DNA from: a virus
Virus record (IMG/VR): IMGVR_UViG_3300007512_001367
Location: 53,807-117,806 of that record
Reading direction: 5' to 3' (one strand)
Length of the DNA stretch: 64,000 nucleotides
A model generated the notes under the pieces. The model saw only the letters and a program-made list of their open reading frames with translations. It was not told where the DNA came from and did no database searches. Below, piece after piece: positions 51,541-59,595 of this stretch. How positions within the stretch are numbered: position 1 is the first letter of the stretch; the number at the start of each line of letters is the position of its first letter. A program made the position numbers and the translations under genes.

Positions 51541-52995
51541 CTATCCACCAATATTTTCGGCATAACTTCTTTTTTTAACAGGATATTTTCCAGTAAAACA
51601 AGCGTCGCAATAGCCTTTACTTTTCATTGCTTTATGTAATCCTTCTATAGATATATATTCTAATGAATCAGCATCAATAAATTCTTTAATTTCTTTTACG
51701 TTACTTTCTCCGGCTATAAGCTCTTTTCTGTTTGGTGTATCTATACCATACCAACACGGACCAGTAACTGGCGGAGATGAAATACGCATATGAATTTCTT
51801 TAGCGCCTGCATTTCTTATTAAATTTATAATTTTCTTTGCTGTTGTGCCTCTAACAATAGAATCATCAATAACGGTAACTGTTTTATCTTTAAATAATCG
51901 CATAGCACTATGTTTTAATTTTACACCCAAGTCTCGTATTTTTTGTGTAGGTTCAATAAATGTTCTTCCTCTGTAATGACTTCGTGTAAGTCCTAGTTCA
52001 AAAGGAATTTTTGATTGGTTAGCATATCCAAGTGCAGATACCATACCAGAATCAGGTACTGGAACAACCATATCAGAATCAACATAAGTTTCTTTTGCTA
52101 ATTCTTCACCTATTCTTTTACGAACATCATATACTAATTGGTTATCAATAACAGAATCAGGTCTCGAAAAATAAATGTGTTCAAATATACAAAAATGTTT
52201 TGTAACTTTTTTATCTAAATAATATGTTTCTCTATCTTTTTTTACTTTTTTTCTCTGTGAACTGATAGAATCTTCCTTCTGGTCTAACCGAGACCATTTG
52301 AAATTAACATCCATGGCCCAATTTTTTAGTGTTGTTTCGTTATCAAATATAATTACTTCTCCAGGTTCAACATCTCTAATATTTGTTGCACCAATTAAAT
52401 CAAGAGCACAGGTTTCTGATGCTATTGCATATCCTTCTTTGTATTGACCTATAACTAAAGGACGAAAGCCATAAGGATCTCGAGCGACAACTAATTTATT
52501 ATCCATTAATGCTATTATGCTAAATGCACCATTTACTTTATTCAATACTGTGAGTAAACGATCCACAGGATCAATACCTTTTGTTCGAGCAATTAAATGT
52601 GGAATAATTTCTGTATCAGTTGATGTTTGAAATATTGCACCTTCTTCAGATAGCTTTTGTCTCCAATATGCAGAATCAGTAAAGTCACCATTATGGGCAA
52701 TAGCAAAACCACCGAAGTCTAAATTGTAAAATAATGGTTGAACATTACTTTTTCCAGTGCCTCCAGTAGTACTGTATCTAACGTGTCCAATTGCTGTACT
52801 ACCTGGAAGATTTTCTATAACTTTATTTTTACTAAAAATATGATCAACACGTCCATAGTCACCGTGGGTATGAAATTTTTTATCGTATGAAATAATACCC
52901 GCACCTTCTTGGCCTCGATGTTGCAAGGCATGAATGCCTAATGCCGCAATTTTAGAAGCTTCAGGAACATTGTATATTCCAACTATTCCACACAT
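51541..52995 (-). CDS. purF: Amidophosphoribosyltransferase PurF
   Basis: 484 aa (E. coli 505). The N-terminal nucleophile is Cys2 (MCGIVGIYN), followed by the Ntn glutaminase domain (RYSTTGG, AHNGDF). The phosphoribosyltransferase signature VIDDSIVRGTTAKK binds PRPP. It catalyses the first committed step of purine synthesis. No other pur gene is in the window; phage enzymes for later steps are known in cyanophages, purF less often. The downstream 74-nt gap holds no gene. Confidence 0.96.
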   Translation of the reverse strand: MCGIVGIYNVPEASKIAALGIHALQHRGQEGAGIISYDKKFHTHGDYGRVDHIFSKNKVIENLPGSTAIGHVRYSTTGGTGKSNVQPLFYNLDFGGFAIAHNGDFTDSAYWRQKLSEEGAIFQTSTDTEIIPHLIARTKGIDPVDRLLTVLNKVNGAFSIIALMDNKLVVARDPYGFRPLVIGQYKEGYAIASETCALDLIGATNIRDVEPGEVIIFDNETTLKNWAMDVNFKWSRLDQKEDSISSQRKKVKKDRETYYLDKKVTKHFCIFEHIYFSRPDSVIDNQLVYDVRKRIGEELAKETYVDSDMVVPVPDSGMVSALGYANQSKIPFELGLTRSHYRGRTFIEPTQKIRDLGVKLKHSAMRLFKDKTVTVIDDSIVRGTTAKKIINLIRNAGAKEIHMRISSPPVTGPCWYGIDTPNRKELIAGESNVKEIKEFIDADSLEYISIEGLHKAMKSKGYCDACFTGKYPVKKRSYAENIGG

Positions 52996-53010
52996 ATATC
53001 AATAATTATG

Positions 53011-53298
53011 CTAATCTTCGTTAACCAGATGCCAAACTGTTTTGTATCGATTCCAGGCTTTTTGTAAAGTAGGATATTTTCTACGTAATTTAATAGCATC
53101 AGCACCTACCATATCATTTTCGTTATATGCTACCTCAATATCTTTAGCTAATTGGGATTGTGAAACCATTTTGCCTCTTTTTCCATTTTTCTTTTGTATA
53201 AAAACTGTTTCACCACCATCAGGAGAAACAAAAATTACACCTTTTGGAACATCGTCAACACTCATTGGCCAAGTTAATTTCTTTTTTCTTTTTTTCAT
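53011..53298 (-). CDS. Small basic hypothetical
   Basis: 95 aa starting MKKRKKKLTWPMSVDDVPKGV, basic, with YPTLQKAWNRYKTVWHLV at the end. No family recognised. It is between purF and the HIT gene with a one-base overlap. Confidence 0.6.
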   Translation of the reverse strand: MKKRKKKLTWPMSVDDVPKGVIFVSPDGGETVFIQKKNGKRGKMVSQSQLAKDIEVAYNENDMVGADAIKLRRKYPTLQKAWNRYKTVWHLVNED

Positions 53299-53705
53299 TA
53301 GTAATATCGTTTGTGATCGCCATTAGGATGACATAGTCTTATTCCATTAGATTTTTTAGGTTTACAATCACCGTTATGCCGAGGAATTAAATGTACGTGT
53401 GGCCACATAATAGATTGTCCAGCGGCTAATCCAATATTTTGTCCTATATTAAATCCATCCATTCTGCCTTCTTTGATCCATTCTTCTCCACAATAAAAAG
53501 CGAGTTTGTATGCTTCAGTAATATGTTCTATATTATTTTTTTTTGGTACAAATAATAAATGTCCTTTTGTGACCGGAAATTTATCGTAGAATACTGAAAC
53601 TTTTTTATTTTGGAACATTGGTTTGGCATTACCCAACCAAGTACATTCTTCATAATATTTGATTACTTCTCTGGGTTTCTTGAATGTAGGTTTTTTTGAT
53701 GGCAT
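53298..53705 (-). CDS. HIT-family nucleotide hydrolase
   Basis: 135 aa. WPHVHLIPR aligns with the histidine triad; His103 and His105 correspond to the second (nucleophile) and third His, while the first is Trp101. FPVTKGHLLFVPK matches the family substrate loop. Typical substrates are dinucleoside polyphosphates or nucleoside phosphoramidates. Confidence 0.82.
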   Translation of the reverse strand: MPSKKPTFKKPREVIKYYEECTWLGNAKPMFQNKKVSVFYDKFPVTKGHLLFVPKKNNIEHITEAYKLAFYCGEEWIKEGRMDGFNIGQNIGLAAGQSIMWPHVHLIPRHNGDCKPKKSNGIRLCHPNGDHKRYY

Positions 53706-54024
53706 TGGTTTTTATTATTCCTATTTTAATATTACTTGAGTTTGGACGATGTTGCAACCTAATTTCGGTCCAATATTTTGTTTTAGGCACAGATGTATTA
53801 TAATCAGTAATATTTAATAAATTAACTATTGCTTTTCTAACTTTTTCAGCACCACCGTGTTTTTTGCAAGTATCAGATCTTCCTATGTGTACTATTGTTT
53901 TGTTAATTTTTATTTTATATACACAAGGTAATTTTATCCATTTGGTAACTGGATTTTTATTATGTCGTATCTTATATTTGTTTATAGTATATAAATCTTC
54001 TATAGAATACCATTTAATATCCAT
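53650..54024 (-). CDS. Hypothetical, possible GIY-YIG-like
   Basis: 124 aa, basic. LPCVYKIKINKTIVHIGRSD resembles the G-x-Y...Y-I-G strand pair of GIY-YIG nucleases, with VYK and HIG substituting the canonical residues, and the catalytic Arg is plausible (IGRSD). The remaining helix and Glu are not obvious. Low certainty. It overlaps the HIT gene by 56 nt. Confidence 0.4.
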   Translation of the reverse strand: MDIKWYSIEDLYTINKYKIRHNKNPVTKWIKLPCVYKIKINKTIVHIGRSDTCKKHGGAEKVRKAIVNLLNITDYNTSVPKTKYWTEIRLQHRPNSSNIKIGIIKTNAIKKTYIQETQRSNQIL

Positions 54025-54025
54025 T

Positions 54026-54301
54026 TTAATACCAAATAAAATTGTAGAGGAAAATTATTCCACAAACCCATCCAGCAAAACCATACCAAAAGTCATCCCA
54101 ACTCCAGTGACCTTTACTCCATAAGTCTAGTCCTTCTTTAATAATTGTTGCAATAAGTCCTAACCATACTAATGGTAGCCAAAATATTGCAAACATAGTT
54201 AAAAAGAAAGACCATAAGAAATGTAGTTGTAAGTCTAGTCTAAAATAGTGAAGGATACAATCAGTTAGTTTTTTATAATAAGTTTTAGTTTCCATTGTCA
54301 T
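54026..54301 (-). CDS. Small membrane protein
   Basis: 91 aa from ATG 54301, with two membrane segments (about residues 30-52 and 74-90), the latter Trp-rich. A short KEGLDLW..GHWSWDDFWYGFAG motif lies between. It resembles phage-encoded proteins without function. Overlaps the SET gene by 17 nt. Confidence 0.6.
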   Translation of the reverse strand: MTMETKTYYKKLTDCILHYFRLDLQLHFLWSFFLTMFAIFWLPLVWLGLIATIIKEGLDLWSKGHWSWDDFWYGFAGWVCGIIFLYNFIWY

Positions 54302-54605
54302 CAAAATCCATGTATAATGAATATTTGGCTGTTAATTCTTCGTCTGTTTTAATATTTTTAATTGACATAAGGTATACTACTGGTAATTGATGCCAAAATC
54401 CTTGATATGTTTTACAATTTGGATTAATTGAATGATTATAAAATGCTCCTAAAGCCGTTCTTATATGACCGTGTGGAAAGTTTTTATTTTTAATATGTAC
54501 AATTCCAAATACTGTATCTTTTGGGAAATCTTTTGTAGCATATAATCCTAATCCTTGTATTTTAGAATATTTAATTGTGATTCCATCTGGAAGTGGTTTA
54601 TACAT
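54285..54605 (-). CDS. SET-domain protein
   Basis: 106 aa. The SET core is complete in miniature: IQGLGLYATKDF, a GHIRTALGAFYNHSINPNC block with the NHS motif (57-59), and a DEELTAKY end. These residues bind SAM and the target lysine in protein lysine methyltransferases. The protein lacks pre- and post-SET domains. It may methylate a host or phage protein; overlaps the exonuclease gene by 8 nt. Confidence 0.78.
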   Translation of the reverse strand: MYKPLPDGITIKYSKIQGLGLYATKDFPKDTVFGIVHIKNKNFPHGHIRTALGAFYNHSINPNCKTYQGFWHQLPVVYLMSIKNIKTDEELTAKYSLYMDFDDNGN

Positions 54606-55131
54606 TTCTAATCCCTAACTGTTTATATACTTTTTGTACTTTTCTTGCTTGAAAGTAACAGTCTTCTAATGCATTATGCATACCTGTTCTTACTTCGTTA
54701 AGATCACGTGGTACTAAACTAAACAAAGTTCGAGAATCTCGTATTTGCCAGTATTGCCATGGAACAGGATGTCCTAATTGTTTATATAAATTTTGTAATA
54801 TAGCATAATCAAATAAAGGTCCTTGACACCAAAATACATTCACACCTACTGCCCATTTGTTAATTCTTTTAACCATTTCTTCAAGAGGTATTCGATCTTT
54901 TTCACCCATAGCTTCATCTTGTATTTCTTTTGATTGTGTTGCCCACCAATCAATTGTTTCTTGCATTACTTCTCTGCCTGTAGTAGTTTGTGAATCCACA
55001 TCTACTTTAAAATACATACCTTGTGATGGTTCTGTGTGTGTATATGGATCAAATTTTACACCACCTACTGTTAAAATCACAGCATTAGGGTTAGTGCTTA
55101 ATGTTTCCAAATCTATCATTGCGTGGATCAT
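54598..55131 (-). CDS. DEDDh-type 3'-5' exonuclease
   Basis: 177 aa from ATG 55131 (ATGA overlap with the upstream stop; the longer frame from 55155 is less likely). MIDLETLSTNPNA contains the DxE motif, WCQGPLFDYAIL the second Asp, and HNALEDCYFQA the HxxxxD. Together they make a DEDDh exonuclease similar to RecE-C or RNase-T-like proteins of phages. It may degrade DNA ends or RNA. Confidence 0.85.
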   Translation of the reverse strand: MIHAMIDLETLSTNPNAVILTVGGVKFDPYTHTEPSQGMYFKVDVDSQTTTGREVMQETIDWWATQSKEIQDEAMGEKDRIPLEEMVKRINKWAVGVNVFWCQGPLFDYAILQNLYKQLGHPVPWQYWQIRDSRTLFSLVPRDLNEVRTGMHNALEDCYFQARKVQKVYKQLGIRNV

Positions 55132-55346
55132 GAGTATTTTGCCTTTGGTTTCCATCCAGGTTCACCAACATCTTTTAATGGATCTGGAATTTGTTTTATA
55201 TTAGTAATTTTGTGATTAGGAAATCTTGCTTCAATGTCTTTTCCAGTATCACTATAAACAAACGTTTTTATAGTTTTCTTTTCTAACTTTAAATTGAATT
55301 CCCAAGCCTTTTGAGTTGAAGGAGCTGGTGCAGTTTTTATAACCAT
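55128..55346 (-). CDS. Small hypothetical
   Basis: 72 aa: MVIKTAPAPSTQKAWEF, then beta-rich TIKTFVYSDTGKDIEARFPN and a Pro/Lys tail. No family recognised. Coupled to the exonuclease by the ATGA overlap. Confidence 0.55.
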   Translation of the reverse strand: MVIKTAPAPSTQKAWEFNLKLEKKTIKTFVYSDTGKDIEARFPNHKITNIKQIPDPLKDVGEPGWKPKAKYS

Positions 55347-55350
55347 ACAA

Positions 55351-55638
55351 TTATTCTTTCTCCTTCGTTCTAAAATCGTATTTTATAGGTTTCCAATCTT
55401 CTGCAAATGGAAATATATGGGTATGTTCTTCAGGTCCGTCATAACCCCATTTAATTTTGCTCCATCCTCTTTCGTGAGCATAATATAAAAACATTTTTGT
55501 TATTACCTCAATACCTGCAATAGCACCCGCTAACGTTAGGTAACCTGTAATTATCCAACTGATTAAAAATGTATCAGTAGTCGCAAGGATTCTCCAAGTC
55601 AAGGTTTTTACCAGACTTCTTCTGATTTTACTTCTCAT
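55351..55638 (-). CDS. DUF2061 membrane protein
   Basis: 95 aa. RRSLVKTLTWRILATTDTFLISWIITGYL and the YYAHERGW motif mark DUF2061, a small membrane-protein family with two hydrophobic segments. Function unknown. A strong sigma70 promoter directly precedes it. Confidence 0.82.
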   Translation of the reverse strand: MRSKIRRSLVKTLTWRILATTDTFLISWIITGYLTLAGAIAGIEVITKMFLYYAHERGWSKIKWGYDGPEEHTHIFPFAEDWKPIKYDFRTKEKE

Positions 55639-55643
55639 AGTTT

Positions 55644-55672
55644 ATTTTACTATGAAAACCAAGATCTGTCAA
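55644..55672 (-). promoter_or_regulatory. Sigma70 promoter, 5 nt before ATG 55638
   Basis: The minus strand reads TTGACA (55672-55667), 17 nt, then TAAAAT (55649-55644) and 5 nt to the ATG. Predicted leaderless and early. Confidence 0.7.
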
Positions 55673-55927
55673 TTAGATGGCTGATGGGTTTGGTAAAGAT
55701 TCCAAGGTAGGTTTACCACCATTTTCTAGGTAATCGTAATATTCGTTAAATTCGGGTTCATTCATGCAATATATTTCGCCAGCAGAAGTTGGATATTGTT
55801 TCACCATGAAATTTTTAACATTTTGTGATGCATTAAGGCAGTCGTTCATAGATGGATACCATGTCTGTTCCCAGATTGCATTACAATCCATGCCAAAACA
55901 TATTATTATTACCATTATAAATTTCAT
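55673..55927 (-). CDS. Small exported hypothetical
   Basis: 84 aa. A short signal-like start (MKFIMVIIICFGMDCNA) precedes a mature part with Cys at two spaced positions (DCLNAS, YCMNEPE). Likely periplasmic. A Shine-Dalgarno GGAAGGAA precedes it and a late-type TTAAATAA box lies about 20 nt upstream. Confidence 0.6.
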   Translation of the reverse strand: MKFIMVIIICFGMDCNAIWEQTWYPSMNDCLNASQNVKNFMVKQYPTSAGEIYCMNEPEFNEYYDYLENGGKPTLESLPNPSAI

Positions 55928-55979
55928 TTCCTTCCCCGCTCGATTTATTTAAGTGTGTTGATTTAAAAGTTAAGTGAGT

Positions 55980-56141
55980 TTATTTCTTAGTCAACTTATT
56001 GATGAGATCGAACGCAACTTTGACTTTTTCTTCAAGCACTTTAATTCGATAATGCGATTGTGCTAAAGTCACAATGAGCAATATGAAGGCCACAAAGATG
56101 GGCCATAGTTTAGATATTATTGTTATTGTGTCTGCGTCCAT
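55980..56141 (-). CDS. Single-pass membrane protein, 53 aa
   Basis: From ATG 56141: MDADTITIISKLWPIFVAFI, one membrane segment (about residues 12-27), then a coil ending in KLTKK. No family recognised. A perfect TATAAATA lies 6 nt before the ATG, so it should be transcribed late and translated without a leader. It is short but the promoter and codon pattern support it. Confidence 0.65.
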   Translation of the reverse strand: MDADTITIISKLWPIFVAFILLIVTLAQSHYRIKVLEEKVKVAFDLINKLTKK

Positions 56142-56147
56142 TATAGC

Positions 56148-56155
56148 TATTTATA
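56148..56155 (-). promoter_or_regulatory. Perfect T4-late promoter box
   Basis: The minus strand reads TATAAATA with GCTATA (6 nt) then ATG 56141. It lies just after the cyclase stop. Confidence 0.65.
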
Positions 56156-56158
56156 ATT

Positions 56159-57805
56159 CTATCTTACCACGGTATAAACCTTGATAGGTTCGGTCTTACC
56201 TTTGACGGTAATGCTGTCGATATATTCAAACGGAAATATATGTTCAATACCTTTCATAGTATTCTCTGAAATTACCAAAGTTTTGCCTAATGTTTTACTT
56301 GAGCTTTCTAAACGTGATGCAAGGTTAACAGCATCACCAATTACAGAGTAGTCAAATCTTTGATCAGAACCCATATTACCTACAAGTGCTTGACCTGTGT
56401 TAATACCTATGCCTATGTTAATTTCAGGTAATCCTTCTGCAGTTAATTCTTCATTTAATTTTACTAGTTCTGTTTGCATCTGTGACGCTGACATTACTGC
56501 TAACATTTGATGATCTTTTACATCAAGTGGTGCATTCCAAAATGCCATAATGCAGTCTCCCATAAACTTATCTACGGTTCCACCATTAGCAATTATAACG
56601 TTTGTCATGCGTGTTAAAAATCTATTAACAAGTTTTGTAAGTCCTTCTGGATTGCCTTTATATTTTTCACTTATAGGTGTAAAGCCACGTATATCTGAAA
56701 ATAAAAATGTCATTATTTTTGTTTCGCCTCCTAGTTTTAATAAAGAAGGATTTTTTTGTAATTTTTTAACCATTCTAGGATCTAGGTAGTGTTCAAATTG
56801 TCTTTTAATTTGTAATTTTAGTCTGTTCTCACGTGCAAAGTTATTGTATATTAAATGTCCCCAAACTATGGTAACAATTACAACAGGAGTTAACCATTCT
56901 GTAAGATATAATTTTGTGTTCCATAGATAGGCACTTGCTCCAAGTACAATACTTAGATAAACTATGATAGGTATAAAACTCCATAGGACGCCGAGTCGTG
57001 GAATAATAATTAGGAATATTATACCTCCTATAATAACAAATGCCCATTCTACTTTCTCTAGCCAATCCGGTCTACTAATAAAATTTTGTGATAATAATGT
57101 TTCTGTACCAATAGCCATAATCTCATGAGTGTTTTTTAAACCATTAGGCGTAGTAACGAATGTTGATCCTTTAAATGTAGTTCCAATGAATACAATTTTG
57201 CCCTTCATTTTTGACCAGTTACTTTTGTCTGTATAATCTATTCGTGGAATATGATGTCTAAAATCTAACCATATTTCGTTTTTTGCTTTATTGTAATATT
57301 GAATTGTTTCTAATATAACAGCAGGAATTGACCTATCAAGTGGTAGTCTTCTTATAGTACCATCTATGTCAATAGGTACACTTACATTACCTACCGCCCG
57401 GGCTTTTCGTTCAATGCTGAGTAAGTTTTTAACATCGTCGGTCTCGGTAAGAATAACTGGATATTTTGAAATCATTTTAAGAAACATTTCGTCTCCGCCT
57501 AGTCTATCTTTATGTGCAAATACGACTTGTAAGACTACCAGAGCGGCACCACTCCGATAAGCATTAACTATTGTCCGTCCTAAAATATCACGTTTCCATG
57601 GCCATTGTCCTTGTTTTTTTAGAGCTTCGTCAGATATATCTAACAAAATTAAACTCTTTGAGTCAAAGTGTTGTCCAAATTTTTGATAGGAATCAAACGT
57701 TGTCAGTTTTGCTGACTGAATAGGTGTTGGGTCTGCCCATTTTATGAATAAAAGGATCATCAAAGTGACACAAACCGCCCAGGTGCTTGTTAAAATTTTC
57801 GACAT
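56159..57805 (-). CDS. CHASE2-domain transmembrane adenylate cyclase
   Basis: 548 aa. An N-terminal membrane helix (residues 5-22) is followed by a periplasmic CHASE2 sensor (about 30-235, with LLDISDEAL and KGKIVFIGTT), three membrane helices (about 250-330) and a class III cyclase (about 360-548). FSDIRGF and DKFMGDC supply the two metal Asp and the adenine-specific Lys; YSVIGDAVNLASR supplies Asp and the Asn/Arg. So it should make cAMP. The domain is nearly identical to that of the second copy at 62844. It is transcribed divergently from the curli operon. Confidence 0.93.
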   Translation of the reverse strand: MSKILTSTWAVCVTLMILLFIKWADPTPIQSAKLTTFDSYQKFGQHFDSKSLILLDISDEALKKQGQWPWKRDILGRTIVNAYRSGAALVVLQVVFAHKDRLGGDEMFLKMISKYPVILTETDDVKNLLSIERKARAVGNVSVPIDIDGTIRRLPLDRSIPAVILETIQYYNKAKNEIWLDFRHHIPRIDYTDKSNWSKMKGKIVFIGTTFKGSTFVTTPNGLKNTHEIMAIGTETLLSQNFISRPDWLEKVEWAFVIIGGIIFLIIIPRLGVLWSFIPIIVYLSIVLGASAYLWNTKLYLTEWLTPVVIVTIVWGHLIYNNFARENRLKLQIKRQFEHYLDPRMVKKLQKNPSLLKLGGETKIMTFLFSDIRGFTPISEKYKGNPEGLTKLVNRFLTRMTNVIIANGGTVDKFMGDCIMAFWNAPLDVKDHQMLAVMSASQMQTELVKLNEELTAEGLPEINIGIGINTGQALVGNMGSDQRFDYSVIGDAVNLASRLESSSKTLGKTLVISENTMKGIEHIFPFEYIDSITVKGKTEPIKVYTVVR

Positions 57806-57815
57806 AATAGTACAA

Positions 57816-57856
57816 TATTTAAGTGCATATAAATTGGTTAAGATATTACATAAATA
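57816..57856. promoter_or_regulatory. Divergent late-type promoters between cyclase and csgF
   Basis: Minus strand: CTTAAATA (57823-57816) with 10 nt to the cyclase ATG 57805. Plus strand: CATAAATA (57849-57856) with a start expected near 57863 and a Shine-Dalgarno AGGAG before ATG 57884. Both sides of the module therefore have T4-late-type boxes. Confidence 0.5.
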
Positions 57857-57883
57857 TTATGGTAAAAGAATTTTAGGAGAAAA

Positions 57884-58336
57884 ATGCGAATTTTAACGAC
57901 AATATTACTATTTTTATTCATGATAACTGGGTCAAACGCCAGTGAAATCACTTTTGACTTTGACAGTCCATCTTTTAGTGGACAGGGCAAAAGTTCACAT
58001 TATTTGACCATTGAAAACATAGAAAAAACAAGAAAAGATGCTATAAAAGCCGCTGATAAAGCCGCAAAAGAAAAAGCAGAACAAGATGCAAAAAATACTG
58101 CGGTAGCAAAATTCAAAGCAAACTTAGAATCAAGATTTTATACGGCTTTAGCAAAACAAATTACAACAAACGTATTTGGTGCTGACGGCTTACAACAAGA
58201 TTCAGGAACATTTACATCACCTATTGGTGGAGAAGTTGTAACTTGGACAACGCCTTCAGGTACTGGTAATGTTACAATTACTGTTACTGAAACAGACGGA
58301 ACTGTAACATCATTTACTATGCCGAAGGAAGACTAA
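57884..58336 (+). CDS. csgF: CsgF-like curli accessory protein
   Basis: 150 aa. A signal peptide (MRILTTILLFLFMITGSNA) is followed by ITFDFDSPSFSGQ, close to the CsgF N-terminal F-x-F-x-N/S-P-x-F-x-G segment that inserts in the CsgG pore, then a long helix and a beta-rich end (GNVTITVTETDGTVTSFTMP). CsgF tethers and nucleates curli at the surface. It sits 5 nt before csgG with a Shine-Dalgarno site upstream. Confidence 0.82.
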   Translation: MRILTTILLFLFMITGSNASEITFDFDSPSFSGQGKSSHYLTIENIEKTRKDAIKAADKAAKEKAEQDAKNTAVAKFKANLESRFYTALAKQITTNVFGADGLQQDSGTFTSPIGGEVVTWTTPSGTGNVTITVTETDGTVTSFTMPKED

Positions 58337-58341
58337 TAATA

Positions 58342-59595
58342 ATGTTTAAAAAATTAGCAATTATATTTCTAGCAACTTTATTTCTGGCTAGTTGTGCTGG
58401 TAAACCAGACTTCGATTACAGAACTCAAAAGCCTGCGGCAAAAACATTTATTGAGGTTCCTGAGTTAGATGGCGATCCAATTATAATTGCTGTCTATGAT
58501 TTCTTAGATATGACAGGGCAAAAGAAGCCAGGTGGCAATTTTGCTTCAATGAGTACAGCAGTAACTCAAGGTTCATATCAACTTTTAATTAAAGCATTAC
58601 AAGATGCTGGAGAAGGCAAATGGTTTAGAGTTGTTGAAAGAGCAAGTCTACCAAGCCTATTACAAGAAAGAAAACTTATTAGATCAACAAGACAAATGGC
58701 AGATGGTGATCAAGCTGAACCATTACCAGCATTATTATTTGCAGGTGCATATATTACAGGTGGTATAGTAGGATACGATTCAGATACTAAATCAGGTGGT
58801 ATAGGTGCAAGAATTTTAGGCGTACAAGCCAATACACAATACAGACAAGATGTAGTTACTGTTATTTTAAGATTAGTAAATGTGCAAACAGGTGAAGTTG
58901 TTATATCAACAACAATTGAAAAAACAATATTCTCAACAGGAACAGGTGGAGATATATTCAAGTACTTTGATGCTGATACAATGTTATTAGAAACTGAAAT
59001 TGGAGTAGCAAGAAACGAACCAGTTACTTTTGCTGTGAGAAAAGCAATTGAAGCCGGTGTTGCAGAAATTATACAAGTAGGTGCTAAAAAAGAAATATGG
59101 AAAATTAAACTACCACCGGAACCAGTACTACCAGAAGCAGTTGAAGAGTCAGATGCAGAAGTTGTTACTGAAGAAGAAGTAAAAGTAAATTTAGAAGTAG
59201 AACAAACAGTAGTAAAAATTAAAACAAGAGAAGAATACCTAGCAGAAAAGAAAGCTAAAAAACTTGCATTGTTAGAAGAGAAGAAAGCTAAAAAAGAAGC
59301 CTTGAAGGCAGAAAAGTTAGCTAAAAAAGAAGCATTGTTGGCTAAAAAACATTTAAAGAAAGTTCAAAAGAATGAATTAGCTTGGTATAATAAAGCTAAC
59401 AGTACAGATTTTAAAACTTGGGATGAATATCAAGACCATTTAAAAATGTTAGTAGCATTTGATTTAAAAGAAACAGAAAAAGAAATACGTAAAGCAAAAA
59501 TTCAAACAATTTTAAATGATCAGAAAGCCGCATTGGAGGTCGCAGATGAGAGCGTTATTATTGAGTCTAATACTGTTACTAGCAACAACGATTAA
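58342..59595 (+). CDS. csgG: CsgG-like outer-membrane secretion pore, C-terminally extended
   Basis: 417 aa (E. coli CsgG 277). A lipoprotein signal ends in LFLASC (Cys18). The CsgG core (about 40-260) shows AVYDFLDMTGQKKP, STAVTQGSYQLL, ERKLIRSTR, GYDSDTKSGGIGAR and LRLVNVQTGEVV. A further 150 residues of Lys/Glu/Ala-rich coil and a helical end are not found in classical CsgG. The protein would form a nonameric channel exporting the curlin. Its 3' end overlaps the curlin gene by 50 nt. Confidence 0.9.
   Translation: MFKKLAIIFLATLFLASCAGKPDFDYRTQKPAAKTFIEVPELDGDPIIIAVYDFLDMTGQKKPGGNFASMSTAVTQGSYQLLIKALQDAGEGKWFRVVERASLPSLLQERKLIRSTRQMADGDQAEPLPALLFAGAYITGGIVGYDSDTKSGGIGARILGVQANTQYRQDVVTVILRLVNVQTGEVVISTTIEKTIFSTGTGGDIFKYFDADTMLLETEIGVARNEPVTFAVRKAIEAGVAEIIQVGAKKEIWKIKLPPEPVLPEAVEESDAEVVTEEEVKVNLEVEQTVVKIKTREEYLAEKKAKKLALLEEKKAKKEALKAEKLAKKEALLAKKHLKKVQKNELAWYNKANSTDFKTWDEYQDHLKMLVAFDLKETEKEIRKAKIQTILNDQKAALEVADESVIIESNTVTSNND

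Noticed and set aside
56841-57065. Short minus-strand frame inside the first cyclase
   Set aside because: It is an alternative frame of a well-supported gene, with no start signal of its own.
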